64,000 nt of DNA. Source: Sphagnum compactum (Eukaryota; Bryophyta; Sphagnopsida; Sphagnales). The stretch spans positions 16,429,579 to 16,493,578 of the forward strand of contig OZ234500.1 in assembly GCA_965153455.1 (NCBI GenBank), in the 5' to 3' direction. Positions 13,641 through 25,230 of this stretch are shown one piece after another. Each line of letters starts with the position of its first letter. Position 1 is the stretch's first letter. Made by a program: the position numbers and the translations under genes. The notes beneath the pieces were generated by a model, which worked only from the letters and a program-made list of their open reading frames with translations, made no database searches and was not told the DNA's origin.

Positions 13641-14153
13641 TGGACGGGGAATTTTTTTCATTAGGTTCCCAAGTCTTTATCTAACCATGGTGATTAGCTC
13701 AATTGCTAGTTTTACTACCTTCTAACTAGTACTAACAACCTCACTACATATATACTTACTCGCTACAACCAACTTACATATTAATAAACAATCTACATCC
13801 ATCTACTTACTTAGTGACCGCCTATTACCTTGCCTACCTACTGACGGGACCTATTTGTTACAAGATAGGTTACCAAGATGATGAAACCCCACGGGAACTT
13901 AGGACCCCTTTGGGTTCCTATGGAGCCAAGCTAACAATGGGTGTGTGTGTGTTATGCTAGATCCTTGATTGGGTAGATTGCTTCATTTGGATGACATAGT
14001 TGGAGCCTTTTAAAATATATATTTTAAAGTAACTCCTTTTTTATAGAGTTATTTGTGTGGCAAATTAAAAAATAAAAATGCAATCACTATTCCGGAAACA
14101 ACAATTTTCATAGGTGAGTTGAGCATCTCATTGATAGATTTGACTCATTGATT

Positions 14154-14185
<32 letters not shown>

Positions 14186-14538
14186 GAAAGAACACTCTAA
14201 AAAGGTTAAAGGGTTAGAATAAACCTAGTGAGTCAAACTATTGAAAAAAATTTGTGAATGGAGTGGGATTTTTTTGTACTTATTTCCATCAAATGGGTCA
14301 TGTCTATGTACATGACAAGTTTTTGATTTGAAACCACGAGTTGCTAATGCTACATCATTGTGGGCATTGTGGGTTGGATTGACCACATCATTGGTGCAAA
14401 TTTCACCACAAGGGTTGGCATATGACTCACTCATAGCGGATATATGTAAAGCTAATTTCTTAGAATATTTGGAGGGCATCTTATATTCATCAATCTCCTT
14501 GCTAGCAAAGAGGAAGGATATTACGTTTACTTCTCAAA

Positions 14539-14588
14539 GAGTGGGAGGGATCTTATGCCAATAAGTTGGCATAAGATCCCTCTCACTC
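14539..14588. repeat. Near-perfect hairpin, 23-bp arms, 4-base loop
   Basis: The left arm begins GAGTGGGAGGGATC and ends TTATGCCAA. The loop is TAAG. The right arm (TTGGCATAAGATCCC...) pairs along all 23 positions except one. The arms end sharply: the flanks do not pair. It could be a foldback insertion footprint or a transcribed hairpin. Confidence 0.85.
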
Positions 14589-14989
14589 ATAATGAGTACA
14601 TGGAATAAACCCTCCACCTCGAACATTGCATGATCTATATGTGTAAAGTAATGTATGAGCAAGGTGATGTTCTAAAAACTTAAAAAAAGGCATCCCCAAC
14701 AACAATGCCATGTATTTCAAAATCTTGTCAATGTGCTTATTATTTATGTACGTTGGGACATGTACATGGTTGTCTTCAAAGGAAATCCAATAGACTTGGT
14801 TCCATGGTCATTGGCACAATATTCTTTATTCCTTTTATCACATTTTACCAAATATTCATTGCCATGAAGATCATTTTAAATGGACAAAAAAATGAGGAAA
14901 AAATAAGGTTTGGAATTAGTGTTCAATTTGACATGATAAGCGTTTGGTATGGGATGGTGAAAGCTTGGACCTCAAGATCCTTGGGCATA

Positions 14990-15300
14990 GCTTGGTTGCT
15001 TCTAAAGTTCAAAAAATGATTATAGAGCTCAAGTTGGTGCACCCATATTTTTGAAAATTATTCAAAACAAACATGATCACGATATGAAGCTTGAAAATGG
15101 GGAGGTGTAGTAATGCATTTTTTCCTAACATTTTGCTTTTGGACATGCTCATTTTCTTCTTTCTTTTTCATTGCTGAGTTGCCTCCAGAGTTTGAAGAAG
15201 TTTTGTAGATTTGCACTTAACACATCCATAGCCATGAAAATGGCTAAAAAAAAAGAGAGAAAAAGAAAAAATATGAATAAGTGTTCAATAACAAACTTGT
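14990..15300. repeat. Dispersed relatives of the 197-bp array unit
   Basis: The phrase 'AGTTGGTGCACCCATA' followed by 'ATTCAAAACAAA' and 'GATATGAAGC' matches the inside of the units at 2.27-2.96 kb. A second diverged copy seems to follow from about 15165. This shows the unit is not confined to the first array. Confidence 0.5.
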
Positions 15301-17499
15301 GTTCAGTGATGAGTGTGTTTGTCTTACTGCTCTCAAAAACCAATTGGGATCATAAAATCGATCAATTATGTTAACCCACAAATCAAAATGGACTAAGAAT
15401 TTATCATGTCTCAAATCATCCTAAAGCAAAGTTATGGTTTCATCCTTCGTATTTAGTTGTGAGTGTTGTTGCAAACAATTATTCATATAGAGTTTCATTC
15501 GTCCCTTCAAAATGTCTCATTTTAGGATGGTTCTTTGTGCAATGGATTCTTTCCATTTTACTTCAACCAACCCAATTTAAAAAAAAAGTCTCATTTCAAT
15601 TGAGGGAATCCAAGGACTTAAGTTGTACTGCACTTTTGATGTATTCTTCACTTTGGAATCAAAATCAAACACCTTCCATGCTCTCTCCTCTTTCATAGCC
15701 CATCATAGAAATAGCCCATCATATGGTTTTTTACAAAGGTACTTGAAAAGGGCTGACTCTAGATAGAGGGTATCCACATGCCTCTCCAACATGCCTTGAC
15801 AAAGGAAAGAGATATACCTAGGTAGTAGTTGTAGTAGCTTCTTCCATTGGAGTCCCAATTCCTTCATTAACACCCAAAGTTTCACTACCCATTTCAGACC
15901 AATTAATGACTCAAAAGTTTCACTCATTATTAAGCCCAAAACAAACAACAAGTGCCTATAAGTAATTACACTACCAAATATCCAAAGACTTTTCCAAACC
16001 CTAACTTGATATGCAAGTACCACATCAAAAGAAGAACACAAGAAGAACACCCCAAAAGAACACACACAAACACACACAAACTATATTCAATACCCTAAAC
16101 TTAGCACCCTCTTTCCAATATGGATTCCCTCTTTACCCTAAAACCCCTCCCATTTTGAATTCTTGCCTTTCTTAGCATAAGCCTTCTTCTTTAGCATAGC
16201 CTTTTAAAGCGCCTCTCCCCTTGGATCACATGCAAATTTTGGGAACATCATAAGGAACATTTTGCAAAGTATATGGGATTAAATAAATCGAAGGAACAAA
16301 TGAAGAGCAAATTTGGGAATATCATCCGAGCGTAGTTGGGAACATCATTGGGAACAACACCCCCCCATCCCCAACCCCAAAACAAGGAGAAAAATGAGCC
16401 TTTTCTACTCATACCAGCTCACCTCATTGGATGCCTAGAAATATTTTCCTAAACTATGTTCACCACCCCTTTTTGCATAGGCTAAATGCTAATCTCTCTA
16501 TTTGCTTTCCTATTTACATTAGCTTTCCATACCAAACCCAAAATTTATTAGGGGGGCTAAAAATAAATTAAAAAATTATTCAAAAAAAAAAAAAAAAACA
16601 CTTTGTTGTAGTTAGCCATCTACTTGTTGTTGGTGTTTTATCACACCTACACTAGAAAATATTTAGTTATTTTAAAAAATACATTTAATTATTCCAAAAA
16701 TGGATCTGACAACCACAATTTGAATATTTCAGAATTTCAACAATCAAGTATAATAATAATAATCATAGTAGTAGTACAAAAGTCCCACAAAGTGAGTTTT
16801 TGACTGTAAAGTGGTAAGTTAAGTTAACTCATTGGCTAGGAACTGCAGGTTCAGTAACGTTACAAAAACTCATAAATTTATTAATAAAATCACAAACTAG
16901 GTTTTATATATATATTTGTATTACTTTCATCACATCCATAATCTGGCAAAAAAAACAATTATTTATAAATAAATTTCACACAGATTTATTTTTTGAAAAA
17001 GAAAATCCTATTAATTTAAAAAAAAAAACCCACTATCTGAAGTGTTGTTACAATTTTCATCATTTTAATAATAACAAATAAATAAAAACCAATCAATCAA
17101 TCAACACCCCTCTGCTAGTGTTTTTTTTCCCTCCTACTACAACTTCGTAGTTTTTTTAATTTAAAAAAAGCAATGGAATTTTTTATTTTTTCTATTGTAA
17201 ATTAGAATTAATTTTGCTCATTTCCTACTAGGGAAAAAAAGAGTCCAAATTAATTATTTTTTTAATATCACCCAAAAAAATTAGTGAAAAAAAACATTTT
17301 CCTCAGGGAGGAAGGTAGAGTTTACACTAGTGGGAAAGATGGTAGTTATGTATGTTTTTGGCTGTTGGAAAAAAATAATATAATATAATAATAATAATAA
17401 TAATAAATTGCAATTTTGTTAGTAAAAAAAATGCATGATCAATCTTGGGGTTTTTTGTGTTAGAATTTTGGCAAAAAAGTAGAATTTTGGTAAAATTGC

Positions 17500-18538
17500 A
17501 AAATGTTTTTGGCTGTTAGTGGCATTAGTCTTCTCTTGTTGTTGTTGTTGCTGTTCTGGCTCTTCCCTTGCAAAGGGAGCAGCACACAGCACTCCAGTGG
17601 TAGTTGTAGTAGTAGCAGCAATAGTGCTAGTATCATCATCTGCTGCTGCTGATGGTTGACATCTGATGATGATGAGAGAGCTTGGATTGGTGTTGTTGTT
17701 GTTGTTGTTGCAGCAGCAGCAGATCCATCATATGGATGGATCTATTTCTATCAAACAAAACCAGAGAATGAAATTTCTCTGCTAATTGAAGTGTTTTTTT
17801 TGTTTGTGTTTTTGTGCTGTTTGTTTGTTGTTGTTGAGGTTCTTGTTTTGGTTTGTGTTTTTGTCGATGCTCATTGCCATGGCTTCCATTATTGTTGAGC
17901 TTCTTCTTCCTTGTTGAAGCTTTTTTGAATTTTTTTCTGTTGTTGTTGTTGTAGTTGTTGTTCTGGCTTCATCGTTGCAGCTACATCTTTGTGGGTAGCA
18001 GTTTTTAGGTCTGGTTTTCTGTTTTGCTTCAGACAGATACCAGAGAGAGAGAGAGAGATACACACACACACACACACACACACACATAGTCGCACGCACA
18101 CACAGTTGGGGGACTGTGTGTGTGTTTTTTTGTTGGTGTTGGATTTTTGAAGCTCTGGTGGTTTTTTGGGTTCGAGAGTTTGGTGAAGGTTTCTTTTTCA
18201 TGTGTTTGTTGTTGTGGTTTTTGGAGCTTGGGATTGAGGAGTTTTCAAAACAGTGTTGTTTGGATCGGTTGTTTGTTGGGTGCTGGTTGTTGTTTTTTGG
18301 GAATTGTTGTGTGTGTGTGTGTTTGTTTCCTTTCAATTTGATTCATTTTGCTGCTTGGGTGGTGGAAGAGATTCGGTATAGGTCCTCCTTGTTGGGTGGG
18401 TCTGTCTGTTCTTGATTCAGTTTTGCTGATCTTCTGTTGTTGTGCTGAGATTTGGTGTCGGAATTTTGTTTTGGTTGTTTGTGTTTGGAGAGGTGGTAGA
18501 CTGAAATTCAGGAAAGGGAGCGAGGGAGGGAAGAGAAT
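17500..18538 (+). promoter_or_regulatory. Upstream region / probable 5' leader of the TOR1-like gene
   Basis: The kilobase before the TOR1-like ATG is unusually rich in simple runs: TTG/GTT triplets (17540-17710 and 17810-17960), a (GA)n(CA)n tract at about 18043-18090, and GT-rich sequence to about 18330. Such sequence is common in plant core promoters and long 5' leaders. The overlapping frames on both strands (TTG giving Val/Leu runs, CAA giving Gln/Asn/Thr runs) are shadows of these repeats. No transcription start can be placed from sequence alone. Confidence 0.45.
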
Positions 18539-21500
18539 ATGGCACAAACAAGAGGGGGAAAGGGTTTGAGAGGGAGTGGAGGTAATAAGGCTTTGCTTTT
18601 GATAGAGCTCAAGAACAGGATTCTATCAGCACTCAACAAGCTAGCAGATCGGGACACACAGCAGCTGGCAGTGGAGGATCTGGAAAGGCTCTCGGAGTCA
18701 CTGAGCTCTGAGGGTTTGTCCACGTTGCTGTCATGCCTCTATGACTTTGCCGCAGATGCTCAGCAGAAAAGTGTGGTCAGGCGCGAATGCATCAAGATGT
18801 TCGGGACTTTGGCCACATTGCACCCGGAGGCTCTCAAACCCCATCTACACAAGATTGTGGCCAACATTGTCCGCCGGCTCAAGGATCCGGACTCCAGCAT
18901 CCGTGAGGCATGTGTTGAAGCCATGGGCATTCTCGCAGCTCAAATTCCAGCAGGAGGAGGAGCAGCTGCAGAGGCAGGATCATCCATTAGCATTTTTGTG
19001 AAGCCTTTGCTTGAAGCTTTGGGTGAGCAGAACCGGAATTTGCAGGTGGGTGGTCATGGGCACTGGGGTTTTGTGAACCAGTGCTGGTGCTGCTCATTGC
19101 TCTTCTTCTTCTTCTTCATCATCATCTTATCTGATTCATGTTTTTCCCCATTCTTTTGTTCAACATCCTATTGGAATGAATGCTCAAGAAAAATGCACTT
19201 GTTCTTCTGGAGCCTTTGTAAAGGATCCCACACTGAGGTCACCCAACAATGCATGTTTGCATGGCATGGCAGGTGGGTGCTTCTCTGTGTCTGGCAAGGG
19301 TCATTGACTGTGCCAAGGATCCACATACCCACACTCTGCAACAGTTGTGTCCTCGCATTGTGAAGCTTCTCAACAGTCCCAGCTTCTTGGCCAATGCTTC
19401 TTTGCTTCCTGCCATCGGAGGGCTGGCACAAGTAGGTCTTTTCTTTTCTTTTTGGAGCTGTTCTATTCATTCTACCTTGAATGCCAGGCAGCAGCAGCTG
19501 CAGCCGGTTGCGTACTATACATATCTGGATGGATCCTCTTGTTTTTTGGTCTCCTGCAGGAGAATTTTCTCGGGTACATCTGCTGTCAACTTTGGTCGTC
19601 TACTGACAAATTTGTGACGATCTTGGTCTTGCCTCCGTCATGCAGGTGCCAGGAGTGGTGAATGGTTCCTTATTGGCAACTCTTATTTCAAGTGTTGAAG
19701 AGGAGCTCGAGGGTACAGAGTGGGCAACACGCAAAGCTGCAGCTGACACGCTGGCATGTTTGGCAACTGCGTTGGGGCCTGCCTTGAGCACTGCCAAGGC
19801 GTCCTGTACTGCTGCCCTTGTAACCTGCCGGTTTGACAAGGTGTTTCTCAAATCCTCCTCCTCCTGTATTCATTTTTCTTTTAGCCCAAATCTGTTTCCA
19901 TCATTTGGTTTTTTGTCCTTAGACTGGAATTCCTCAGTTACAACAGACCTTGAGAAATCTACTTTCCCTTGTCCTGTTTGTTTATATGTTCCATCGTGGG
20001 ATGATAGAAGTACATGTTGTTGGCAACTATTCTGACATTGACATGCTATTGTGGGGATGATGATGCCTGACAGGTGAAACCTGTTCGAGATAGTGTTGCA
20101 GAGGCATTACAACTGTGGAAGACTATCCCTGATGTGGGTGCCTGCCCAGTTCAACCCTCTGCAGGAGGAGATGCCCGAGGTACAAGAGCTATAACTACTT
20201 TGCTGCACGCCCATCCAAAAAACTGTTTTTTTCCCTTTCCTTTCAGCTGTTCATTCATGTAAAGTTTCACTTGGGTGCGGGCAAGTTGGTTTGCAGACAA
20301 GAGTGGAATGAAGAAATTTTAGTGAATGCAAAAATCTTAGAGCTGGCTGTAAATGATAGTTGTTGTTACAGCTTTTGTGGTTTTGATTGGATCTTATTTG
20401 TGAAGGGGGAACTGGACCCTACAGTCCAAATTTTTCATCGCCAATTCAGGCTTTAGATCTGGAGACATCAACCCCGACTACAGCCTCCAAAAGTGGTCGA
20501 TTGTTATCATTGATGAAGTCAGGTGCAGCAGTCAATGCGTCATTTCCTGCAACACATGTCCACTCCAAGGTGGTTTCGGAGAAAGTGGGAAGCAGTTTGA
20601 AGAAGAAGACACCACCTCCTTTTAGTGATAAGAAACCAAACCCTGATTTCTTCCACAAGCTGGAGAACAGTGCGATGAGGGACTCAGGTTGGCAAATTGA
20701 AGTCACTATTCCTCAGGGCGCATGCTCACCGACAGGTCTTTCAGTGGAGAATGGTAGTACAGATGACACTACTACTAGTGGTGCAATGTCAGAGCATCAT
20801 GATGCCAATGGAATGAATCCGATCACAGAACCTGATTCACCGCCACTTCCAAATGGGTTTGGTGGGACTCTCAAATGTCCAAAAGATGAAGTCCCATGGA
20901 TGGGCATACCCGAATCTGCCACACATGAGCCTGAGCAGACATGTTGGCGTGATGCCAGTGTGCCTGTCACCAGCCCAGATAGCAGTTCTGGCAGCTACAA
21001 TGAGGAGGCTGCAGGTCCAGACTCTGCTGCTGCAGGTCCAGACTGGCCGATGGTTTATCACCAATTGCAGAACATGGAGCACCGCCAGGGCATTATCATG
21101 GAGATGCTGCAGGTTTACCTCTTTCTTTTCCCCCATTTTCAATTGTTCCAGGTGATCTTCTAGGACCTCCTTGAACACTGGAAATCCTGGTGTTACCGGA
21201 ACCCATTGTCTCAGCTGTAGCAGAAAACGCAATCTGTCAAGGAAGGGTTTTGGGGTTTAGGGTTTAAGCTCTGACATGTTTCTGCAACAGTGGTGCACTG
21301 TAGAAGGTAGTGTGTTCTTGCAGGGCATATATAAACCAAGTAACATCAACATAGATCTGGCCTGATCTATCTATCCTTTGCTGGTTGGCCAGGAATTTGT
21401 CATTGGTGTACATGAGACTATGGAAGGCCTTCAAGGAAGGGTGCAGAGACTGGAGTGTGTTGTGGATGACATTGCATTTAGTGCAAGGGGTACTTCTGAA

Positions 21501-22883
21501 AGAATGCCTATTGGTGGTGGTTCACCTACTCTGGAAAGTCACAATCTGGAAAGATTCCTGGCAGCTGCTGATTTTTTAGGTGCCAAGATCCAAAAGGCAA
21601 ATGTTGGACGAACATCATTGTTTGCAGACTCAATTCCTCAAAGTGGGAGGAGCAGAGACTCATTGTCATCATTGAAGACAGCTGACTCAATAATGTCTGA
21701 TGCTTTTGATGATGTTAATATTGGAGGTAGTCGACAATCTGGATTGCCAAGAAGTGGCATCTCTGAGACTAAGCGGTGGGTCAGTTCACTTGCCTCAGAC
21801 TTTGCTGGAAAGTTGGGCAGTGAGTATGTGGAATCTGACCAATTGGGTAATAATAATCAGAGGTCACGGGACAGGGCATCGGGTCCTCCTCCTCCTCCTA
21901 TGCAGCAAGGTCCTGGTCCATCTGCACGTATTGGATGGCAAGCTTCAAAAGATGAAGCCACCACTGTGGCTGCCATTCGTGGTGCTCGCCCATCATCGGA
22001 CAAGCCAGCTTCACATCAAAATGACAAGACAACAAAGGAGTACAAGAGTGAATATCGAAGCACCACTACAGGCAATAATCATAAGCCAAATGGTGGGGGC
22101 GCATTTTGGATGCTTTGGAGCCATGCAACAGAATGTGTGCGATCAGGTGACTTAAATGGAGCCTATAGGGAGATTCTTGGCAGTGGTGATGAGCTCTTGC
22201 TGATGCGGATGATGAGTCGTACCGGCCCTGTCCTTCATCAGCTAAACCCTGCTACTGCTCTGCAGCTGATCCGCAGTCTAATGCAAATGCTTCGGCAGCA
22301 AAGCTTCTTGGAGGCTGTTATCCCCTGGATTCAGCAGGTAAAGCTTACAAAATCCATTATCAGGTTTCACTCCATAGCTATGAAACTGCAAATGCTTTGT
22401 CATGATAATAAAACAAAATCAAGCAAAATTCATACAATTTTGTGACCTTTAAAAGGTCCTCAAATTGAGGTCACAATATTTAAATGAATCAAGCTAATTT
22501 TTGGGCCTCAAACCATGTGTGAATAGTGGGGGAGATCATGGTGAGTAATATTTGTGGATGAGTTTACTGTAGCACAATAATGGCACCAGACATTGTAATG
22601 TTTCCTTCTGAAAGAACACTCTACTAACTGAAATTGGAGTTTGCAGTTTCACCCAGTTGGAATTTGTACACCAGTGTGCTGAAACCTTTGATGGGTGGGA
22701 GGGCAGGTGTCAGATCTGGTGACAAGCAATGGTGCAGACTCCTTGGGACTATTATCTGGAGACGTAAGGAAGGAGCTTATCATGTGTTTGCAACATGCAT
22801 CAACTATGGAGTTTACAGAGAGCTGGATGAGCAATACAATCTCACAGCTTACTGTGCAGTTGTCAAATGCGCTGTCAAAGTGA
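18539..22883 (+). CDS. TOR1: TORTIFOLIA1/SPIRAL2-like microtubule-associated protein (7 exons)
   Basis: Exons that join in frame with GT-AG introns are 18539-19045, 19273-19431, 19646-19840, 20074-20179, 20406-21112, 21393-22337 and 22707-22883, giving about 931 residues. The N-terminal ~320 residues are helical HEAT-type repeats containing the family hallmarks LADRDTQ, LKDPDSSIREAC, ATRKAAADTLA and RFDKVKPVRDSV. A Ser/Pro-rich linker follows (about 325-535), then a predicted coiled coil (about 540-585, with RVQRLECVVDDI) and the conserved C-terminal domain from about residue 775 to VRKELIMCLQHAS. In Arabidopsis this family binds cortical microtubules, stabilises minus ends and controls directional growth. 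Length fits the family (about 860-900 in Arabidopsis). The final acceptor at 22707 was chosen because other frames stop at once and this one restores the family C-terminus. Intron 5 contains a telomere-like motif. Confidence 0.95.
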
Positions 22884-23382
22884 TAGTGGTCCTCATGTAG
22901 CTCTGTCAAGCAACTGCTGATTGCCACTTGTTCAACAATACTAAACCTGTTGAGATGTACAGATTTTGCAGTATCAGTTCTGCTATCAACTCTGTACACG
23001 AACCCAGCATGCATGTGTATTGCACTGTGTGTGACTAAGCTTCAGAAGACTCCTTCAGCCAATAAGAAAAGTTGTGAGTCTTTTCTCCAACGTACCTAAT
23101 TGGGCGAATCTTAACAATGTTACATGGTAGAACATTTACCATCTAGAGTATGTTAAGGCGGAGGTTTTTTCCCTTCCTTGTGGGGTTGATGCATATTGAT
23201 GCATATTGACGCATGTTGCAAACAAATGACAACATGTGTATGTGGACACATGTTTCCTTATGGGGCTTTGGTTACCGTAATCTCCTCTGCATGAGATGAC
23301 TGAGTAACACTATGCATTGTTCATACTGGAGCTATTTGCAAGCCTAAGTTCCCTTCTCCTTCTGTCCTTGTGTTTTCAAACC
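22884..23382 (+). other. 3' flank of the TOR1-like gene
   Basis: Probable 3' untranslated region followed by spacer. A short direct duplication (TTGATGCATA / TTGATGCATA) lies near 23187-23207. No gene seen. Confidence 0.4.
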
Positions 23383-23735
23383 TACTAAACCCAAAACCCT
23401 AAATCCTATACTTGTGCCCAAGACATGCTGGTAATCCTTGGGGTTTTCATGTGACCCTATTTCACATAAGTGCCTGAACCCTAAACCCTAGATCCCAAAC
23501 TTGTGCCCAAGACATGCTACTATTCTTTGTGATTTTCATGGGGATCTGATTCCACAAAATTGTGTAAACCCTAAAACCTAAAGTTGTGCCCAAAACATGT
23601 TGGTGGTCTTTGTGATTTTCATGTGACCATATTTCACATAAATGCTTAAACCCCAAACCCTAAACTTGTGCCTAAGAAATGTTGGTAACCTTTGTGATTT
23701 ACATGGGGACCCTATTCCATGTGCAAATGCATTAA
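23383..23735. repeat. Minisatellite, ~82-89 bp unit with embedded telomere motif, 4 copies
   Basis: A phrase (C/G)TTGTGCCCAAGACATG recurs at about 23411, 23500, 23583 and 23665. It is preceded in each unit by AAACCCTAAACCCTA-like sequence and followed by TTTGTGATTTTCATG and a (T/A)TTCCA(C/T)A phrase. The copies are diverged but aligned. The unit is unrelated to the 11.3 kb array except for the telomere-like core. Confidence 0.85.
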
Positions 23736-24690
23736 ATATAAATATTTAAATTACCCAACCTAAGTGATTTTGCTTAAATCCCATGCAAATTCTTTAAATG
23801 TAATTATTTTGAACTTAGACACTATTTACTAAGTTATTTCAATAGGTAGCCTAATGAACATAAATCCTTGAAAATTATGTGAATTTTATTATTTGATGGA
23901 AATTCAATAGCTAACCTTTTTTTTGTTAATGTTAAGAGCATATCTGATGGTGGGATTCAATGTAGACCCCATAATTTTATATGAACTGAATTGCAATTTA
24001 AGTTTACAAGATGATTTATAAATATATATGCCCTAAAATATAGTACCCATATACAATTGGGTATATGCAAAGAAAGGCTTATGTGCAAATTTTAGTTTTG
24101 TGTCATAGATTTTTCATTTCTTAAAATAAATTTTTTTCAAATATAAATAAATAACAAGTCACATTTGGATGGAATATATTGCATTTAAGAATTTCCTCAC
24201 AATAGGAAAATAAAATACAATTACATTCAATTTGTATACATTATTAACTTTTTCACCTTCAGATGAAAAATATGTCATGACAAAAGTGCCCTTTAAGAAA
24301 GCCCAAAAGCATTACACAAACTACCCCCACAAATTTTGTTTCTAAACAAATGTTCCATGAAAAGCTTAATTTTATTTTTCAAAAAAATCACCAGATTTTT
24401 ATTATCACAAATTGAGGGGAAAAAAAAACCCCTTGATGGTATCAATAAATACATTATCTTTCATTTTCAAAAATTCTTGTTTTGTAATTATATAAATTAA
24501 TATATTCGATAGGTTAGTATATATATATTTCTTGTTTAAATCTTTCAACTTAGTTTAAATTTATCAATTAAAAGAAAATAAAAATTGGGGGAAAAAGAAA
24601 AGAAAAGAAAAAAAACCACCCATCTTTTTTATGTTATTGACCAATTAGATATTTTTCCCTTCTACCCCAAATTTGCTGCTATGTTACTAA
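23736..24690. other. AT-rich spacer, no gene seen
   Basis: Very AT-rich, with A/T runs and a polypurine stretch (AAAAGAAAAG) near 24590-24615. It ends abruptly at about 24695, where the sequence becomes CpG-rich. Confidence 0.6.
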
Positions 24691-24694
24691 CTTA

Positions 24695-25230
24695 GTTTTC
24701 GGGTCAGATCGGGTCGGGTCGGGTCGGGTCGCGTTGGAGTCAGATCGGACCAGTCTTTTCTCCGGGCGTCTTCGGCTTCGTCCGATCGTGCTCGGGTCGG
24801 GCCGCTTGGGCGTCGAATCGGACCGGTTGTTTCTCCGGGCGTCTTCGTCTTCCTCCGCCCGCGCTCGTCGAGGAGGGGCGCGACGAGGGTCGTTTCTTGC
24901 AGCGCAATTTGCTCGTCGTAAGGAAGGATTCGTCGGCCTCCTCGAGCAGATTCTCAAGGAGTTTCTGCTTGCATTGCATTTTCTCCTTGTTTCTTTTTCG
25001 CGTAGAGCTTTTACAGCGGAGGATTTGGGCCTGTTTTGAGTTTTTTCAAAGGATTTAAACCTCCCTGGTATCTATCGCGTACAGCTTTCGATTTCAGGAA
25101 TTGTTCGACTTCTCTTTCGTTCGCGGATTTCATCTTCTTCTTTTGCTTTCGCTGCGTATCTTTTTTCGCTGTCTTTTTTCTTTTTTCTTTTTGGATTCCT
25201 TTTGGTGTTCTAGCTGTGGTGTGGGGAGCG
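24695..25230 (+). promoter_or_regulatory. CpG-rich promoter / 5' leader of FIS1
   Basis: GC and CpG content jumps at about 24700. Four consecutive GGGTC units lie at 24711-24730. A segment with TCTCCGGGCGTCTTCG is duplicated (copies near 24743 and 24817). The CpG-rich part runs to about 24960 and is followed by a pyrimidine-rich leader (25080-25200) up to the FIS1 ATG. The position directly upstream of FIS1 suggests the core promoter and 5' untranslated region. The Arg-rich frames on both strands are shadows of this composition. Confidence 0.6.

Larger units (their letters stand above)
13641..17499. other. Gene-poor AT-rich DNA
   Basis: No gene is supported. It includes a (GA)n run at 14154-14180, a strong hairpin at 14539-14588, dispersed relatives of the 197-bp array unit at about 14990-15300, an A-run near 16586-16602 and an (ATA)n run at 17374-17406. 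Several short frames overlap on both strands without recognisable domains. Confidence 0.5.

Noticed and set aside
17782-18336. 184-codon minus-strand frame upstream of the TOR1-like gene
   Set aside because: Its Asn/Gln/Thr/His-rich product is a reading of GTT, GT and GA microsatellites; no domain and no splice context.
24734-25039. Arg/Ser-rich plus and minus frames in the CpG-rich block
   Set aside because: Open on both strands because the GC-rich sequence is stop-poor; the position fits the FIS1 promoter and leader.
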